The notes under the pieces were generated by a model. It had not been told where the DNA came from. It searched no databases and was given only the letters and a program-made list of their open reading frames with translations. Of a DNA stretch of 64,000 bases, positions 8,443-15,123 are shown piece by piece. The DNA is from an uncultured Clostridia bacterium (GTDB taxonomy: Bacteria; Bacillota; Clostridia; UBA1381): contig CANQDD010000006.1 in assembly GCA_947591315.1 (NCBI GenBank), positions 1 to 64,000 of the forward strand. The letters run 5' to 3'. The stretch's first letter is position 1; each line of letters opens with the position of its first letter. The translations under genes and the position numbers were made by a program.

Positions 8443-8531
8443 TCGTGACGCGCATAAAAAAAGAGATACCCATTCAGACCTCCAAGATTTGCTTAAAGCA
8501 AATCCGAATATTGATAGGGTATCTCTTTAAG
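8431..8531 (-). repeat. About 100-bp terminator repeat, copy 1 (matches 9030-9130)
   Basis: Nearly identical to 9030-9130. The core hairpin 8460-8528 has perfect 12-bp arms (AAAGAGATACCC/GGGTATCTCTTT) and an inner palindrome ATTTGCTT/AAGCAAAT. On the minus strand it is followed by a run of T, so it works as the terminator of RNA unit E. Confidence 0.8.
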
Positions 8532-8609
8532 GGGGTAGAGTTGCTTTTCCAAGTTATGGTGGTTCAAAGACCACAGGCAGAAATGCCGGACTTGCGAAAA
8601 AAACTCTAT
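8456..8609 (-). ncRNA. Small RNA unit E of the tandem array
   Basis: A promoter with perfect TTGACA (8639-8644), a 17-nt spacer and TATACT (8616-8621) should start an RNA near 8609 that ends at the terminator repeat (8460-8528). The RNA can fold with closing arms AGAGTT/AACTCT. Inside is a three-way junction CAAGT / GGCA-TGCC / GTGGT-ACCAC / ACTTG. It lacks the UA/GAA loop of units A-D, so it is a different RNA using the same terminator. It has no plausible open reading frame with a ribosome binding site, and I do not recognise the family. Confidence 0.6.
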
Positions 8610-8615
8610 AAGCGC

Positions 8616-8644
8616 AGTATAACAAATCACGAGGGAAATGTCAA
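8616..8644 (-). promoter_or_regulatory. Promoter of RNA unit E
   Basis: TTGACA, 17 nt, TATACT on the minus strand. Confidence 0.8.
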
Positions 8645-8675
8645 TAAGGGTTGTCCGATTGATATGTAAGAGGGT

Positions 8676-8745
8676 AAAATATAGGACGCAGCCGAGCGAT
8701 AGAGTTCAGGATAAATCCCTAGCTCCTTCTGCCTCAACTGCGCCC
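8676..8745 (-). ncRNA. Small RNA unit A of the tandem array
   Basis: A predicted RNA of about 70 nt begins 7 nt after its -10 box. The closing stem GG-CGCAG/CTGCG-CC is interrupted by single mismatches. The inner hairpin is GAG-CUA-GGGA-loop-UCCU-GAA-CUC, with the CUA/GAA internal loop shared by units B, C and D. It ends in a weak T-rich tract (8676-8683). Confidence 0.65.
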
Positions 8746-8751
8746 GAATAT

Positions 8752-8780
8752 ACTGTATCATAGTTATTGCGGCTTGTCAA
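8752..8780 (-). promoter_or_regulatory. Promoter of RNA unit A
   Basis: TTGACA (8775-8780), 17 nt, TACAGT (8752-8757) on the minus strand. Confidence 0.75.
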
Positions 8781-8781
8781 G

Positions 8782-8848
8782 AAAAAAAATACCGCTGAGA
8801 AGTTCAGGGTTCAGCAATAACAGCTTAGCCCCATCATCTCAACGGATT
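8782..8848 (-). ncRNA. Small RNA unit B of the tandem array
   Basis: A predicted RNA of about 67 nt. The closing stem is CCGUUGAG/CUCAGCGG and the inner hairpin GGG-CUA-AGC-loop-GCU-GAA-CCC. The closing stem is followed directly by eight T (8782-8789), so the RNA body also serves as its own terminator. Confidence 0.65.
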
Positions 8849-8854
8849 GCATAT

Positions 8855-8883
8855 AACATATCATATTTATTCGTGCTTGCCAA
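8855..8883 (-). promoter_or_regulatory. Promoter of RNA unit B
   Basis: TTGGCA (8878-8883), 17 nt, TATGTT (8855-8860) on the minus strand. It is the weakest of the five array promoters. Confidence 0.6.
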
Positions 8884-8960
8884 GAAAAAAGTTTAATAAA
8901 ATGCCGTTGACAGGTACAAAGTTCAACCAAAACGGTTTAGCTTCGCTCAAGCAACGGCAT
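8884..8960 (-). ncRNA. Small RNA unit C of the tandem array
   Basis: A predicted RNA of about 75 nt with a perfect 9-bp closing stem AUGCCGUUG/CAACGGCAU (8901-8909 with 8952-8960). The inner hairpin is AAG-CUA-AACC-loop-GGUU-GAA-CUU. T-rich tracts at 8884-8900 follow the stem as terminator. The first and last bases of the stem coincide with the likely RNA ends. Confidence 0.65.
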
Positions 8961-8966
8961 GAATAT

Positions 8967-8995
8967 ACTGTATCAGATTTATTTACGCTTGTCAA
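8967..8995 (-). promoter_or_regulatory. Promoter of RNA unit C
   Basis: TTGACA (8990-8995), 17 nt, TACAGT (8967-8972) on the minus strand. Confidence 0.75.
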
Positions 8996-9029
8996 GCGTG
9001 AATTTTCAGCCTGCAAGGCAGAGGCAATA

Positions 9030-9130
9030 CGCCAGCTGTTAATCGGGGTGCGCATAAAAAAGAGATACCCATTCAGACCTCCGTAAAATGCTTAAAGCAA
9101 ATCCGAACATTGATAGGGTATCTCTTTAAG
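9030..9130 (-). repeat. About 100-bp terminator repeat, copy 2 (matches 8431-8531)
   Basis: Hairpin 9059-9127 with perfect 12-bp arms AAAGAGATACCC/GGGTATCTCTTT, followed by T on the minus strand. It is the terminator of RNA unit D. The homology to copy 1 reaches into the sequence that forms the HAD-gene -35 box there, which is degraded here. Confidence 0.8.
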
Positions 9131-9305
9131 AATTGAGTAAAGCCTTGAGCACAAATGTGTCCGGCATTATCAGCGGCAATCAGATGTAATCGGTTCGGAA
9201 AGCACTTCCCTACCCGCACCATCGGAGTTTGCCGATAACCAACGACTGAGTGCAAAGGGTTCAGGAAGTGCTTCCCTAGCCCAGTCACCTCAGCCGCTGC
9301 TGATG
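9049..9305 (-). ncRNA. Small RNA unit D of the tandem array (double hairpin)
   Basis: A predicted RNA of about 255 nt from its promoter to terminator repeat copy 2. It carries two of the shared hairpins: GGG-CUA-GGGAA-loop-UUCCU-GAA-CCC and CGG-GUA-GGGAA-loop-UUUCC-GAA-CCG. Both lie inside an outer stem of CAGCGGC (9169 region) with GCCGCUG (9290 region). The unit begins about 95 nt after the anti-sigma gene stop. No coding potential with a ribosome binding site was seen. Confidence 0.65.
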
Positions 9306-9311
9306 GGTTAT

Positions 9312-9340
9312 AGTGTATCAGAATTATTCGCGCTTGTCAA
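9312..9340 (-). promoter_or_regulatory. Promoter of RNA unit D
   Basis: TTGACA (9335-9340), 17 nt, TACACT (9312-9317) on the minus strand. Confidence 0.75.
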
Positions 9341-9400
9341 GCATGAATTTCCAGATTACTAGGCAGGCGGCAGCATACCCCCAATCTCGGCGCAGAGCTT

Positions 9401-10852
9401 TTAGTGCAGTTTTACGGTTTGTGCGTTGTCATAATCAAGTTTTACGCCCTTGGGATATGTTACGGTAAGTGAGTTTATCGTCTGTTTGATTACCTCATCG
9501 TTCACGTTTTCGTCGGGAACAATGTAATATCCCGTTTCGTCGTACCCTCCGAATATGAGCCGCGCGGTGTATGAATTTGTATCGTAATGCACTCTGTCGC
9601 CATGGTCGGACATCGGGGTAATACCGTTGGGAGCAACGTTGCTGTTGTTTTCGTCGCGCAGACCGAATTTAATTCCGCTAGGTACAAATCCGTCCTTGTA
9701 ATAGTCAATGCTTACCACGCCGCCGTCTACGCGCACGTCCGTCACAACAATGCTCCCCAATCCGTCGGGCAGTTCATATCGTATCGGATAATTTCCGATT
9801 TTATGCGATATTTCGCCCGTTTCCGAGCCATCAGACAAAATCGGCACAATTTTTATTTCCTCGGTATTTGGATCCGCCTTCAGAAATTCATAGGAATTTT
9901 CCTCACCGATAACGTCTGTGTCAAGAATATCGAGCGATACGCCGTTTTCGTCAAACAACGCGACCTTCTCCGCAACATTGCCGCCGCCCGTTGTCACAAG
10001 CTGATTGCCAAACGGCGACAGAACGATTTTCTCTATTGACACGTCCATATCGGGAATATTTATGTTAGTCTGTGCCGTAACGGTCGCTTCTTTTGCGGCT
10101 TTCCTGTCTATATCTGCGGCAACGTACCATATTCTTGACTTTTCCTCGTCCGTTAAGGCACGGTTCTGAAGCTCCGTCAGGTTTATCGGATTTTCGCTGT
10201 CATGCCTGTCGGCAAGAACCTCAACCTTAATCGTATCGGGCAGGTCGGACGCGGATATATTGTATTTGTACACCGTCTTAAACGTGTACCTGTCGGCGAA
10301 ATACCCCTGTGTGCTGCTGTGGTTGCCGACAACGCTTACATCATGCTGCCCGTTTATCCTGACCTCGACCCATATTTTCTCATACGCCTTCGCGTAGGCG
10401 TTGTGACCTATCGGCTCGCTGCCCTCGTAAAACGGCTCGTCGGACGTCAGCGTGCAGAACACGTGAAGATAGTTGTCGTCGGCAGCCGCGTTGTCAAGCG
10501 TCAGCGTTATTCCGTCCTTTGTGACGCTTTCCCCGATTTGCGCACTGTATTTTGCCAGTTCCTCCGTATCGGTTATTTCGTTTACTCTGTCGTTCTGAAA
10601 ATAGCTTATGATATTGCCTATGGCTTCACGTCCCGCCGGCGACGCTGCAAACGCCGCCGCGGTGCATATTGCCGCCGCGCACGCCGCTATAAGCGAGGCT
10701 TTTAGTATTTTGTGTCGCATATACCTCTTCCTTTCCGAAGGGGCGGCGGTTATGGAAGCTGTCACTCTGCGCGTAATATCGTCCGCGCTTATTTTAAGAT
10801 CGGTGTCGGGAATACCCGTTTCCGATATAAGCTCTTTAAGTCTTTTATTCAT
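9401..10852 (-). CDS. DUF4179-type anti-sigma-like membrane protein
   Basis: A 483-residue protein. The first ~50 residues are predicted cytoplasmic and charged. One membrane segment follows (about 50-70, ILKASLIAACAAAICTAAAFAAS), then a long external region of beta-rich sequence of the DUF4179 kind. Such proteins are usually encoded directly behind a sigma-70-family factor and are thought to hold it at the membrane. The gene overlaps the sigma gene by 8 nt, and its ATG at 10852 follows GAGAGGGGG, so translation is probably coupled. The external domain could sense an envelope signal; that is inference. No terminator separates its end from the RNA array downstream. Confidence 0.75.
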   Translation of the reverse strand: MNKRLKELISETGIPDTDLKISADDITRRVTASITAAPSERKRYMRHKILKASLIAACAAAICTAAAFAASPAGREAIGNIISYFQNDRVNEITDTEELAKYSAQIGESVTKDGITLTLDNAAADDNYLHVFCTLTSDEPFYEGSEPIGHNAYAKAYEKIWVEVRINGQHDVSVVGNHSSTQGYFADRYTFKTVYKYNISASDLPDTIKVEVLADRHDSENPINLTELQNRALTDEEKSRIWYVAADIDRKAAKEATVTAQTNINIPDMDVSIEKIVLSPFGNQLVTTGGGNVAEKVALFDENGVSLDILDTDVIGEENSYEFLKADPNTEEIKIVPILSDGSETGEISHKIGNYPIRYELPDGLGSIVVTDVRVDGGVVSIDYYKDGFVPSGIKFGLRDENNSNVAPNGITPMSDHGDRVHYDTNSYTARLIFGGYDETGYYIVPDENVNDEVIKQTINSLTVTYPKGVKLDYDNAQTVKLH

Positions 10853-11396
10853 TTCCGTACCCCCTCTCAATCAAATATTCCTTTATCTTTTTGCGTCCTC
10901 TTGAAAGTCTGGATTTGACAGTCGAAGAATTAAGCCCTACCGCTTTGGCAATATCGGTTATTTTTTCCTCGTAATAGTAGTATCGGAGGAATATTTCGCT
11001 GTCGGGTTCTCCGAGCTTTTTTATAATTCCCATAAGTATTTCACGTTTCTCTTGCTCAATCGCGGCATCCTGCGGCGTTTTGTAATCGGAGATTATGCTC
11101 TCGTCCATATACTCGTACGCGCGCAGCGTACGGAGCTTGTTCTTCGCCGCGTTGCGCGCCGCTGCCGCAAGGTACGCTCTGAGACTGCCCTTGCCGCCGT
11201 CAAGTCCCGACGCGTTCCTCCAAAGCGACAGGAACACATCGCTCACGGCCTCCTCTATATCCTCGCGCGCCATGACCGCTCCGATAACGCCGTAAACGAC
11301 GACCGTCACGTACGGCGTGTAAAGCTCAATAGCTTTTTCAAGGCTCGTGTGGCTATGGCGGCGCAGTCCCGATATGAGCTTTTCCTCTTTTGTCAA
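10845..11396 (-). CDS. RNA polymerase sigma factor, sigma-70 family (ECF-like)
   Basis: A 183-residue two-domain sigma factor. Region 2 (about 20-85) includes AREDIEEAVSDVFLSLWRNA, which contacts core enzyme and the -10 element. Region 4 (about 125-180) includes the helix-turn-helix KITDIAKAVGLNSSTVKSRLSRGRKKI. The chosen start is a TTG at 11396, eight bases after GAAGGGAG; longer readings lack a usable site. It is co-transcribed with the overlapping DUF4179 protein, its probable inhibitor. A perfect palindrome lies 26 bp upstream of the start. Sequence suggests control of a small envelope-stress regulon; targets are unknown. Confidence 0.85.
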   Translation of the reverse strand: MTKEEKLISGLRRHSHTSLEKAIELYTPYVTVVVYGVIGAVMAREDIEEAVSDVFLSLWRNASGLDGGKGSLRAYLAAAARNAAKNKLRTLRAYEYMDESIISDYKTPQDAAIEQEKREILMGIIKKLGEPDSEIFLRYYYYEEKITDIAKAVGLNSSTVKSRLSRGRKKIKEYLIERGYGNE

Positions 11397-11422
11397 TGTA
11401 TTCACTCCCTTCAATAGAACAA

Positions 11423-11436
11423 AACAACGTTGTTTC
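11423..11436. promoter_or_regulatory. Palindrome upstream of the sigma gene
   Basis: The 14-bp perfect palindrome AAACAACGTTGTTT lies between the ribosome binding site and the likely promoter region. It is a candidate operator. Confidence 0.4.
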
Positions 11437-11503
11437 CGTAAGTATATACACATAAAAACCGCGTTTGGTTGCATGTAAGCCGAAAATTTTACGTATAGAC
11501 AGC

Positions 11504-11535
11504 AAAAGAGCGTACCGTTCGGTACGCTCTTTTTT
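11504..11535. terminator. Bidirectional terminator after khpA
   Basis: Arms AAAAGAGCGTACC/GGTACGCTCTTTT with a 4-nt loop. T runs on both strands let it end the rpsP-khpA transcript. Confidence 0.9.
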
Positions 11536-11537
11536 CT

Positions 11538-11768
11538 TTACACGATATCGACGGAAACCTTTTTATTTTCGTTGCTTGCCGCCGCTTTGACAACGGTACG
11601 GATCGCCTTTGCAATTCGTCCCTGCTTGCCTATAACCTTGCCCATATCACTCGACGCGACGCGTAGCTCGAGGGTAATCGTGCCGTCCTCATGCTCGATT
11701 TCGGTCACGTTTACCTCGTCGGGTGTATCGACAAGCGCTCTCGCAATCGTTTCCAATACTTCTTTCAT
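11538..11768 (-). CDS. khpA: KH-domain RNA-binding protein KhpA (YlqC)
   Basis: A 76-residue single type II KH domain protein. The signature is VIGKQGRIAKAIRTVVKAAA, with the GKQG loop that binds RNA. In Firmicutes KhpA pairs with KhpB (Jag/EloR) and influences cell elongation and sRNA or mRNA metabolism. Length and position directly after rpsP are typical. It lies 16 nt behind rpsP and is followed by a strong terminator, so the usual downstream genes rimM, trmD and rplS are not attached here. Confidence 0.95.
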   Translation of the reverse strand: MKEVLETIARALVDTPDEVNVTEIEHEDGTITLELRVASSDMGKVIGKQGRIAKAIRTVVKAAASNENKKVSVDIV

Positions 11769-11784
11769 TTGCCTAACCTCCGTA

Positions 11785-12030
11785 TCAGTCGATAATGTTA
11801 GACTTCTTCAAAAGAGCCTTAACAGTATCCGTAGGCTGAGCGCCATTCGCTATCCACTTCTTTACAGCCTCACCGTCTATTTTGATTTCGGCGGGATCGG
11901 TAAGCGGATTGTATGTGCCGACTTCCTCAATAAATCTGCCGTTTCTGGGGTATCTTGAATCCGCGACTACAACTCTGTAAAACGGAGTTTTCTTCGCGCC
12001 CATTCTTCTGAGTCTTATTTTAACTGCCAT
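11785..12030 (-). CDS. rpsP: 30S ribosomal protein S16
   Basis: An 81-residue protein with the S16 signature [42 protein letters not shown] (described in part: AVKIRL start, GxKKxPFYR, VADSR, GRFIE-GxYNP). It is a structural component of the small ribosomal subunit. The start at 12030 follows GGGAGGTG; the GTG inside that site is too close to be the start. It is separated from ffh by 171 bp containing three palindromic repeats, unlike the compact arrangement seen in many relatives. Confidence 0.97.
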   Translation of the reverse strand: MAVKIRLRRMGAKKTPFYRVVVADSRYPRNGRFIEEVGTYNPLTDPAEIKIDGEAVKKWIANGAQPTDTVKALLKKSNIID

Positions 12031-12100
12031 TACCTTTTTCACCTCCCGTTTGTCGTGTGGTTTATATAAAGTATATGATATACCTTATTAACGTTGTTTT

Positions 12101-12201
12101 GCGGGCGAACGCGGTTCGCCCCTACGATGTGGTTTTTGCGGGCGGCCGATGACCGCCCCTACGATGTGTGTTTTTGCGGGCGGCCGATGACCGCCCCTAC
12201 G
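12101..12201. repeat. Three tandem REP-like palindromic repeats
   Basis: Units of about 37 bp at 12101-12137, 12138-12175 and 12176-12201. Each has a hairpin GGGCGG-CCGATGA-CCGCCC (variant GGGCGAAC-GTTCGCCC in unit 1), then CCTACGATGTG and a T run. A related single unit is at 40863-40886. The array abuts the ffh stop codon. Confidence 0.75.
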
Positions 12202-13542
12202 CTATCGTATTTTTCTCAAGCGTTTTAGCATCTTGGTTTGTCTGCCGCCGGAAAGCTGCTTCATCATTTTCTGCATCTCGCCGAACTGCTTCAAAAGCTG
12301 GTTTACGTCCTGAACTCTCGTGCCGCTGCCCTTGGATATTCTGACCTTGCGGCTCGCGCCGATAATACCGGGCTTGCGGCGTTCCTCCTCGGTCATGGAC
12401 TGGATTATCGCTTCTATTCTCACGAGCCGTTTCGCGTTTTCCTCGGTGTCAACCTGATCGAGCATTTTCTTGTCCATACCCGGCAGCATACCGAGTATCT
12501 GTGAAAACGAGCCCATTTTCTTTATCTGACGAAGCTGCTGCAAAAAGTCGTTTAGGTCAAACTGCTGTTTTCTTATTTTCGCTTCAAGCTCCGCCGCCTG
12601 CTTTTCGTCTATCGCTTCCTGCGCCTTGTCGATAAGCGTCAGCACGTCGCCCATTCCGAGTATTCTCGACGCCATACGCTCCGGGTGGAACTGCTCGAGA
12701 TCCGACAGCTTCTCGCCCACGGACGCGAATTTTATCGGCTTGCCCGTAACCTGCTTTACCGACAGTGCCGCGCCGCCGCGCGTGTCGCCGTCGAGCTTTG
12801 AAAGTATGACGCCCGTTATGTCAAGCTGCTCGTTAAACGATTTCGCGACGTTTACCGCGTCCTGACCGGTCATTGCGTCAACAACGAGCAGTATCTCGGT
12901 CGGCGTTACCTCTTTTTTGATTTTGGCAAGCTCGTCCATAAGCTCGTCGTCTATATGGAGCCGTCCGGCGGTATCGAGAATTATCGGATCGTTGCCGTGC
13001 TTTACCGCGTGCGCCACCGCTTCCTTGGCAATCTTAACGGGGTTTACGTCCGTGCCCATCTGGAACACTGGCTGATTTATCTGTTTGCCGAGCACTTCAA
13101 GCTGCTTTACGGCTGCCGGTCGGTACACGTCGCACGCGACCATAAGCGGTCGTCTGCCCTGTTTTGAAAGGTTCAGCGCGAGCTTTGCCGTGGCTGTTGT
13201 TTTACCCGCGCCCTGCAAGCCGCACATCATTATTACCGTCGGCGGCTTTTGCGCAAATTCAAGCCTTGCCGCCTCGCCGCCTATCATTTCGGTAAGCTCG
13301 TCATTTACTATTTTTACAAGCTGCTGCGCCGGAGTGAGCGACTCCATTATTTCCGCGCCGAGTGCCTTCTCGGACACGGAGTTTACAAATTCCTTGACGA
13401 CCTTGAAGTTAACGTCGGCTTCAAGGAGAGCAAGCTTTATTTCGCGCATCGCGTCCTTTATGTCTTTTTCGTTCAGCTTTCCCTTGCCGCGCAGCTTTTT
13501 GAATACGCCCTGCAGCTTGTCGCCCAAACTTTCAAATGCCAT
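12202..13542 (-). CDS. ffh: Signal recognition particle protein Ffh
   Basis: A 446-residue SRP54-type GTPase, the usual length. The N domain is followed by the G domain with P-loop GLQGAGKTT (108-116), DTAGRLHID and SKLDGD. The C-terminal M domain (about 300-446) carries the RNA- and signal-binding region with GSGTRVQDVNQLLKQF and a basic end. It binds 4.5S/scRNA and nascent signal sequences and docks to FtsY. It lies 16 nt behind ylxM, so both are probably transcribed from the promoter at 13921-13949. Confidence 0.97.
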   Translation of the reverse strand: MAFESLGDKLQGVFKKLRGKGKLNEKDIKDAMREIKLALLEADVNFKVVKEFVNSVSEKALGAEIMESLTPAQQLVKIVNDELTEMIGGEAARLEFAQKPPTVIMMCGLQGAGKTTATAKLALNLSKQGRRPLMVACDVYRPAAVKQLEVLGKQINQPVFQMGTDVNPVKIAKEAVAHAVKHGNDPIILDTAGRLHIDDELMDELAKIKKEVTPTEILLVVDAMTGQDAVNVAKSFNEQLDITGVILSKLDGDTRGGAALSVKQVTGKPIKFASVGEKLSDLEQFHPERMASRILGMGDVLTLIDKAQEAIDEKQAAELEAKIRKQQFDLNDFLQQLRQIKKMGSFSQILGMLPGMDKKMLDQVDTEENAKRLVRIEAIIQSMTEEERRKPGIIGASRKVRISKGSGTRVQDVNQLLKQFGEMQKMMKQLSGGRQTKMLKRLRKIR

Positions 13543-13558
13543 CTCGGATTTCCTTTCG

Positions 13559-13891
13559 TCAAATTTCGGTCTTTATACCGTTAAGTAACCGTTTTACGCT
13601 GTCCGCGCCGTCAAAATCTGCGCTGTCCATAATCGTCTCTATTTCCGTTATCTTTTTGCTTATGCTGCGGAAACGGCTCACCACGCCGAGCTTATCCTCG
13701 TACTCTTCAAGGTGCTTTTCGCCCTGCTTTATCGAGGCGAGAACACCCTGACGGCTTATCCCGATTTCCTCCGCTATTTCCGCGAGAGAAAAGTCCTCGT
13801 TGTAGTACAAGTCTATCGCGCCGCGCTGCTTGTCGGTCAAAAGCTGTCCGTACGCGTCAAGCAGCACCGTCACGTTCAAATCCTTAGCCAT
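13559..13891 (-). CDS. ylxM: YlxM / UPF0122 SRP-associated DNA-binding-like protein
   Basis: A 110-residue protein with a sigma-region-4-like helix-turn-helix (LTDKQRGAIDLYYNEDFSLAEIAEEIGISRQGV, described by its ends LTDKQ and ISRQGV). YlxM is encoded before ffh in most Firmicutes and is reported to modulate SRP activity. Its ATG follows GAGGT. The C-terminal ~40 residues form a charged helical tail. The assignment rests on motif and gene order. Confidence 0.92.
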   Translation of the reverse strand: MAKDLNVTVLLDAYGQLLTDKQRGAIDLYYNEDFSLAEIAEEIGISRQGVLASIKQGEKHLEEYEDKLGVVSRFRSISKKITEIETIMDSADFDGADSVKRLLNGIKTEI

Positions 13892-13920
13892 AGCGGTTAC
13901 CTCGTCTGTAAAGTATTTTT

Positions 13921-13949
13921 ATTTTACAGCATATTTTATGGTTTGTCAA
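13921..13949 (-). promoter_or_regulatory. Promoter of ylxM-ffh
   Basis: TTGACA (13944-13949), 17 nt, TAAAAT (13921-13926) on the minus strand. Confidence 0.75.
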
Positions 13950-13966
13950 TACTATTTTTGTTAAAA

Positions 13967-14572
13967 TTATTCATTTTCCGCGTTTATGTTTTGTGCAATC
14001 TGACATAACTCGTCATAGTCAACGAGGCGGTTGAGCATGTCGAGGAGCATATTCGCCGATATTTTCATGGGTATACCAAGCGTTTTTGCAAGAGCGCGGC
14101 GTTTGTCCGCGCTGCCCTCGCCGCCCGACAGACCGAGAAAATACATATCCGCCTTCGTTATTTTTCTGCCGCGCACGGCTTGTCCGCTCTCGCCGTCTAT
14201 CTCACAGCCCGCCTTTTTAAGCGCGTCCAAAATAACTCCGTCGTCCATGCCCTCAACGCCTAAAAGTCCCTCTCTGCCCGGCTCTCTCTTGCGCTTTTCC
14301 TTGCCGCGCACGTCGGGAATGTAAGCGTGCTTCACCGTTTCGGGCGGGAGGGACTGCTTTATGTAATTCCGTATCTTAAAGCCCGCGCTGTCGCTGTCGG
14401 TCAGAATGACAACGCCCGTCTCGCGCGCCATTTTTGCTATCGTTGCAACCGTTTCGGGTGACGAAAACACGCTGAAGCCGTTTACCGCGATTATAACCGC
14501 GTCAATAAAGCGCGACAGCTTTATTTTGTCGTATACTCCCTCGACGATTATCGTTTCTTTTACATGGTACAT
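13967..14572 (-). CDS. RNase M5-like Toprim protein
   Basis: A 201-residue protein. The Toprim domain fills the N-terminal half, with catalytic Glu in TIIVEGVYDK (about residues 8-17) and the DxD motif in VVILTDSDSAGFKIRNYI. A second domain of the DUF4093 kind follows. RNase M5 (RnmV) matures 5S rRNA by a topoisomerase-like cut. The start is MYHVKE, behind GGGGAAAAGCAG. It lies 30 nt behind a small conserved gene. The family also includes Toprim proteins without proven RNase M5 activity, so I leave the symbol blank. Confidence 0.8.
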   Translation of the reverse strand: MYHVKETIIVEGVYDKIKLSRFIDAVIIAVNGFSVFSSPETVATIAKMARETGVVILTDSDSAGFKIRNYIKQSLPPETVKHAYIPDVRGKEKRKREPGREGLLGVEGMDDGVILDALKKAGCEIDGESGQAVRGRKITKADMYFLGLSGGEGSADKRRALAKTLGIPMKISANMLLDMLNRLVDYDELCQIAQNINAENE

Positions 14573-14602
14573 CTGCTTTTCCCCGTATATTTTTTTCTTA
14601 TC

Positions 14603-14926
14603 TTATATCTTCTGCTTTGCCCTGTCAAGACCTTCGAGTATATATTTTTCCGTAAAGCGCTTCAAATCCTTCGGCTCGACCATTTCACGCGCGGCGCGGC
14701 TTACAAAATCGCGCACGTCGCCGTAACGGTAGAATACATTGTTCATCTGCTGTGACTCTATCGTTTTTCCGCCGCCGTCGTATACCGTTGTTTTTACTAT
14801 CCTCACGCCGTAGCGTTTAAGGTCGCAGTACATGGCGGATATGCTTTCGGTTATTATGTAATAGTCCGTGTACGTGTCCGACTTTTTGTCCGGCACAACG
14901 CTTTCGTACAGAATTTCGGTGTCCAT
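14603..14926 (-). CDS. Small conserved protein, DUF6514-like
   Basis: A 107-residue soluble protein. The N-terminal half is beta-rich (YYIITESISAMYCDLKRYGVRIVKTTVY...), and the C-terminal half is helical and ends VEPKDLKRFTEKYILEGLDRAKQ. The pattern, with YG-IVK followed later by a V-P-LKDF-E-YI stretch, recalls the DUF6514 family of Clostridia, whose function is unknown. The start at 14926 has GGAGG eight bases upstream. It is transcribed ahead of the RNase M5-like gene, diverging from the activase gene. Confidence 0.6.
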   Translation of the reverse strand: MDTEILYESVVPDKKSDTYTDYYIITESISAMYCDLKRYGVRIVKTTVYDGGGKTIESQQMNNVFYRYGDVRDFVSRAAREMVEPKDLKRFTEKYILEGLDRAKQKI

Positions 14927-15037
14927 TTTTATGACCTCCATGTGATTTATTCCATTTTGACCGCCAAATATTATATGCGGAAAGCGTTATATTTATTACC
15001 GTATTTTTCCGCCGGCTTTTTTCGGCATTTTTTTCAC

Positions 15038-15066
15038 TTGACTATTTCAACGTAAAACAGTATAAT
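15038..15066 (+). promoter_or_regulatory. Promoter of the acyl-CoA dehydratase activase gene
   Basis: TTGACT (15038-15043), 17 nt, TATAAT (15061-15066). Confidence 0.8.
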
Positions 15067-15123
15067 ATACTTGTATAATTATGTGTAAAATTATCCTTTT
15101 TGTATACTTGGGAGGACATATAT

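Noticed and set aside
8431-9130. Possible CRISPR repeats (two near-identical 80-100 bp hairpins)
   Set aside because: There are only two copies, 600 bp apart and much longer than CRISPR repeats, with promoters and RNA units between them and no cas genes.
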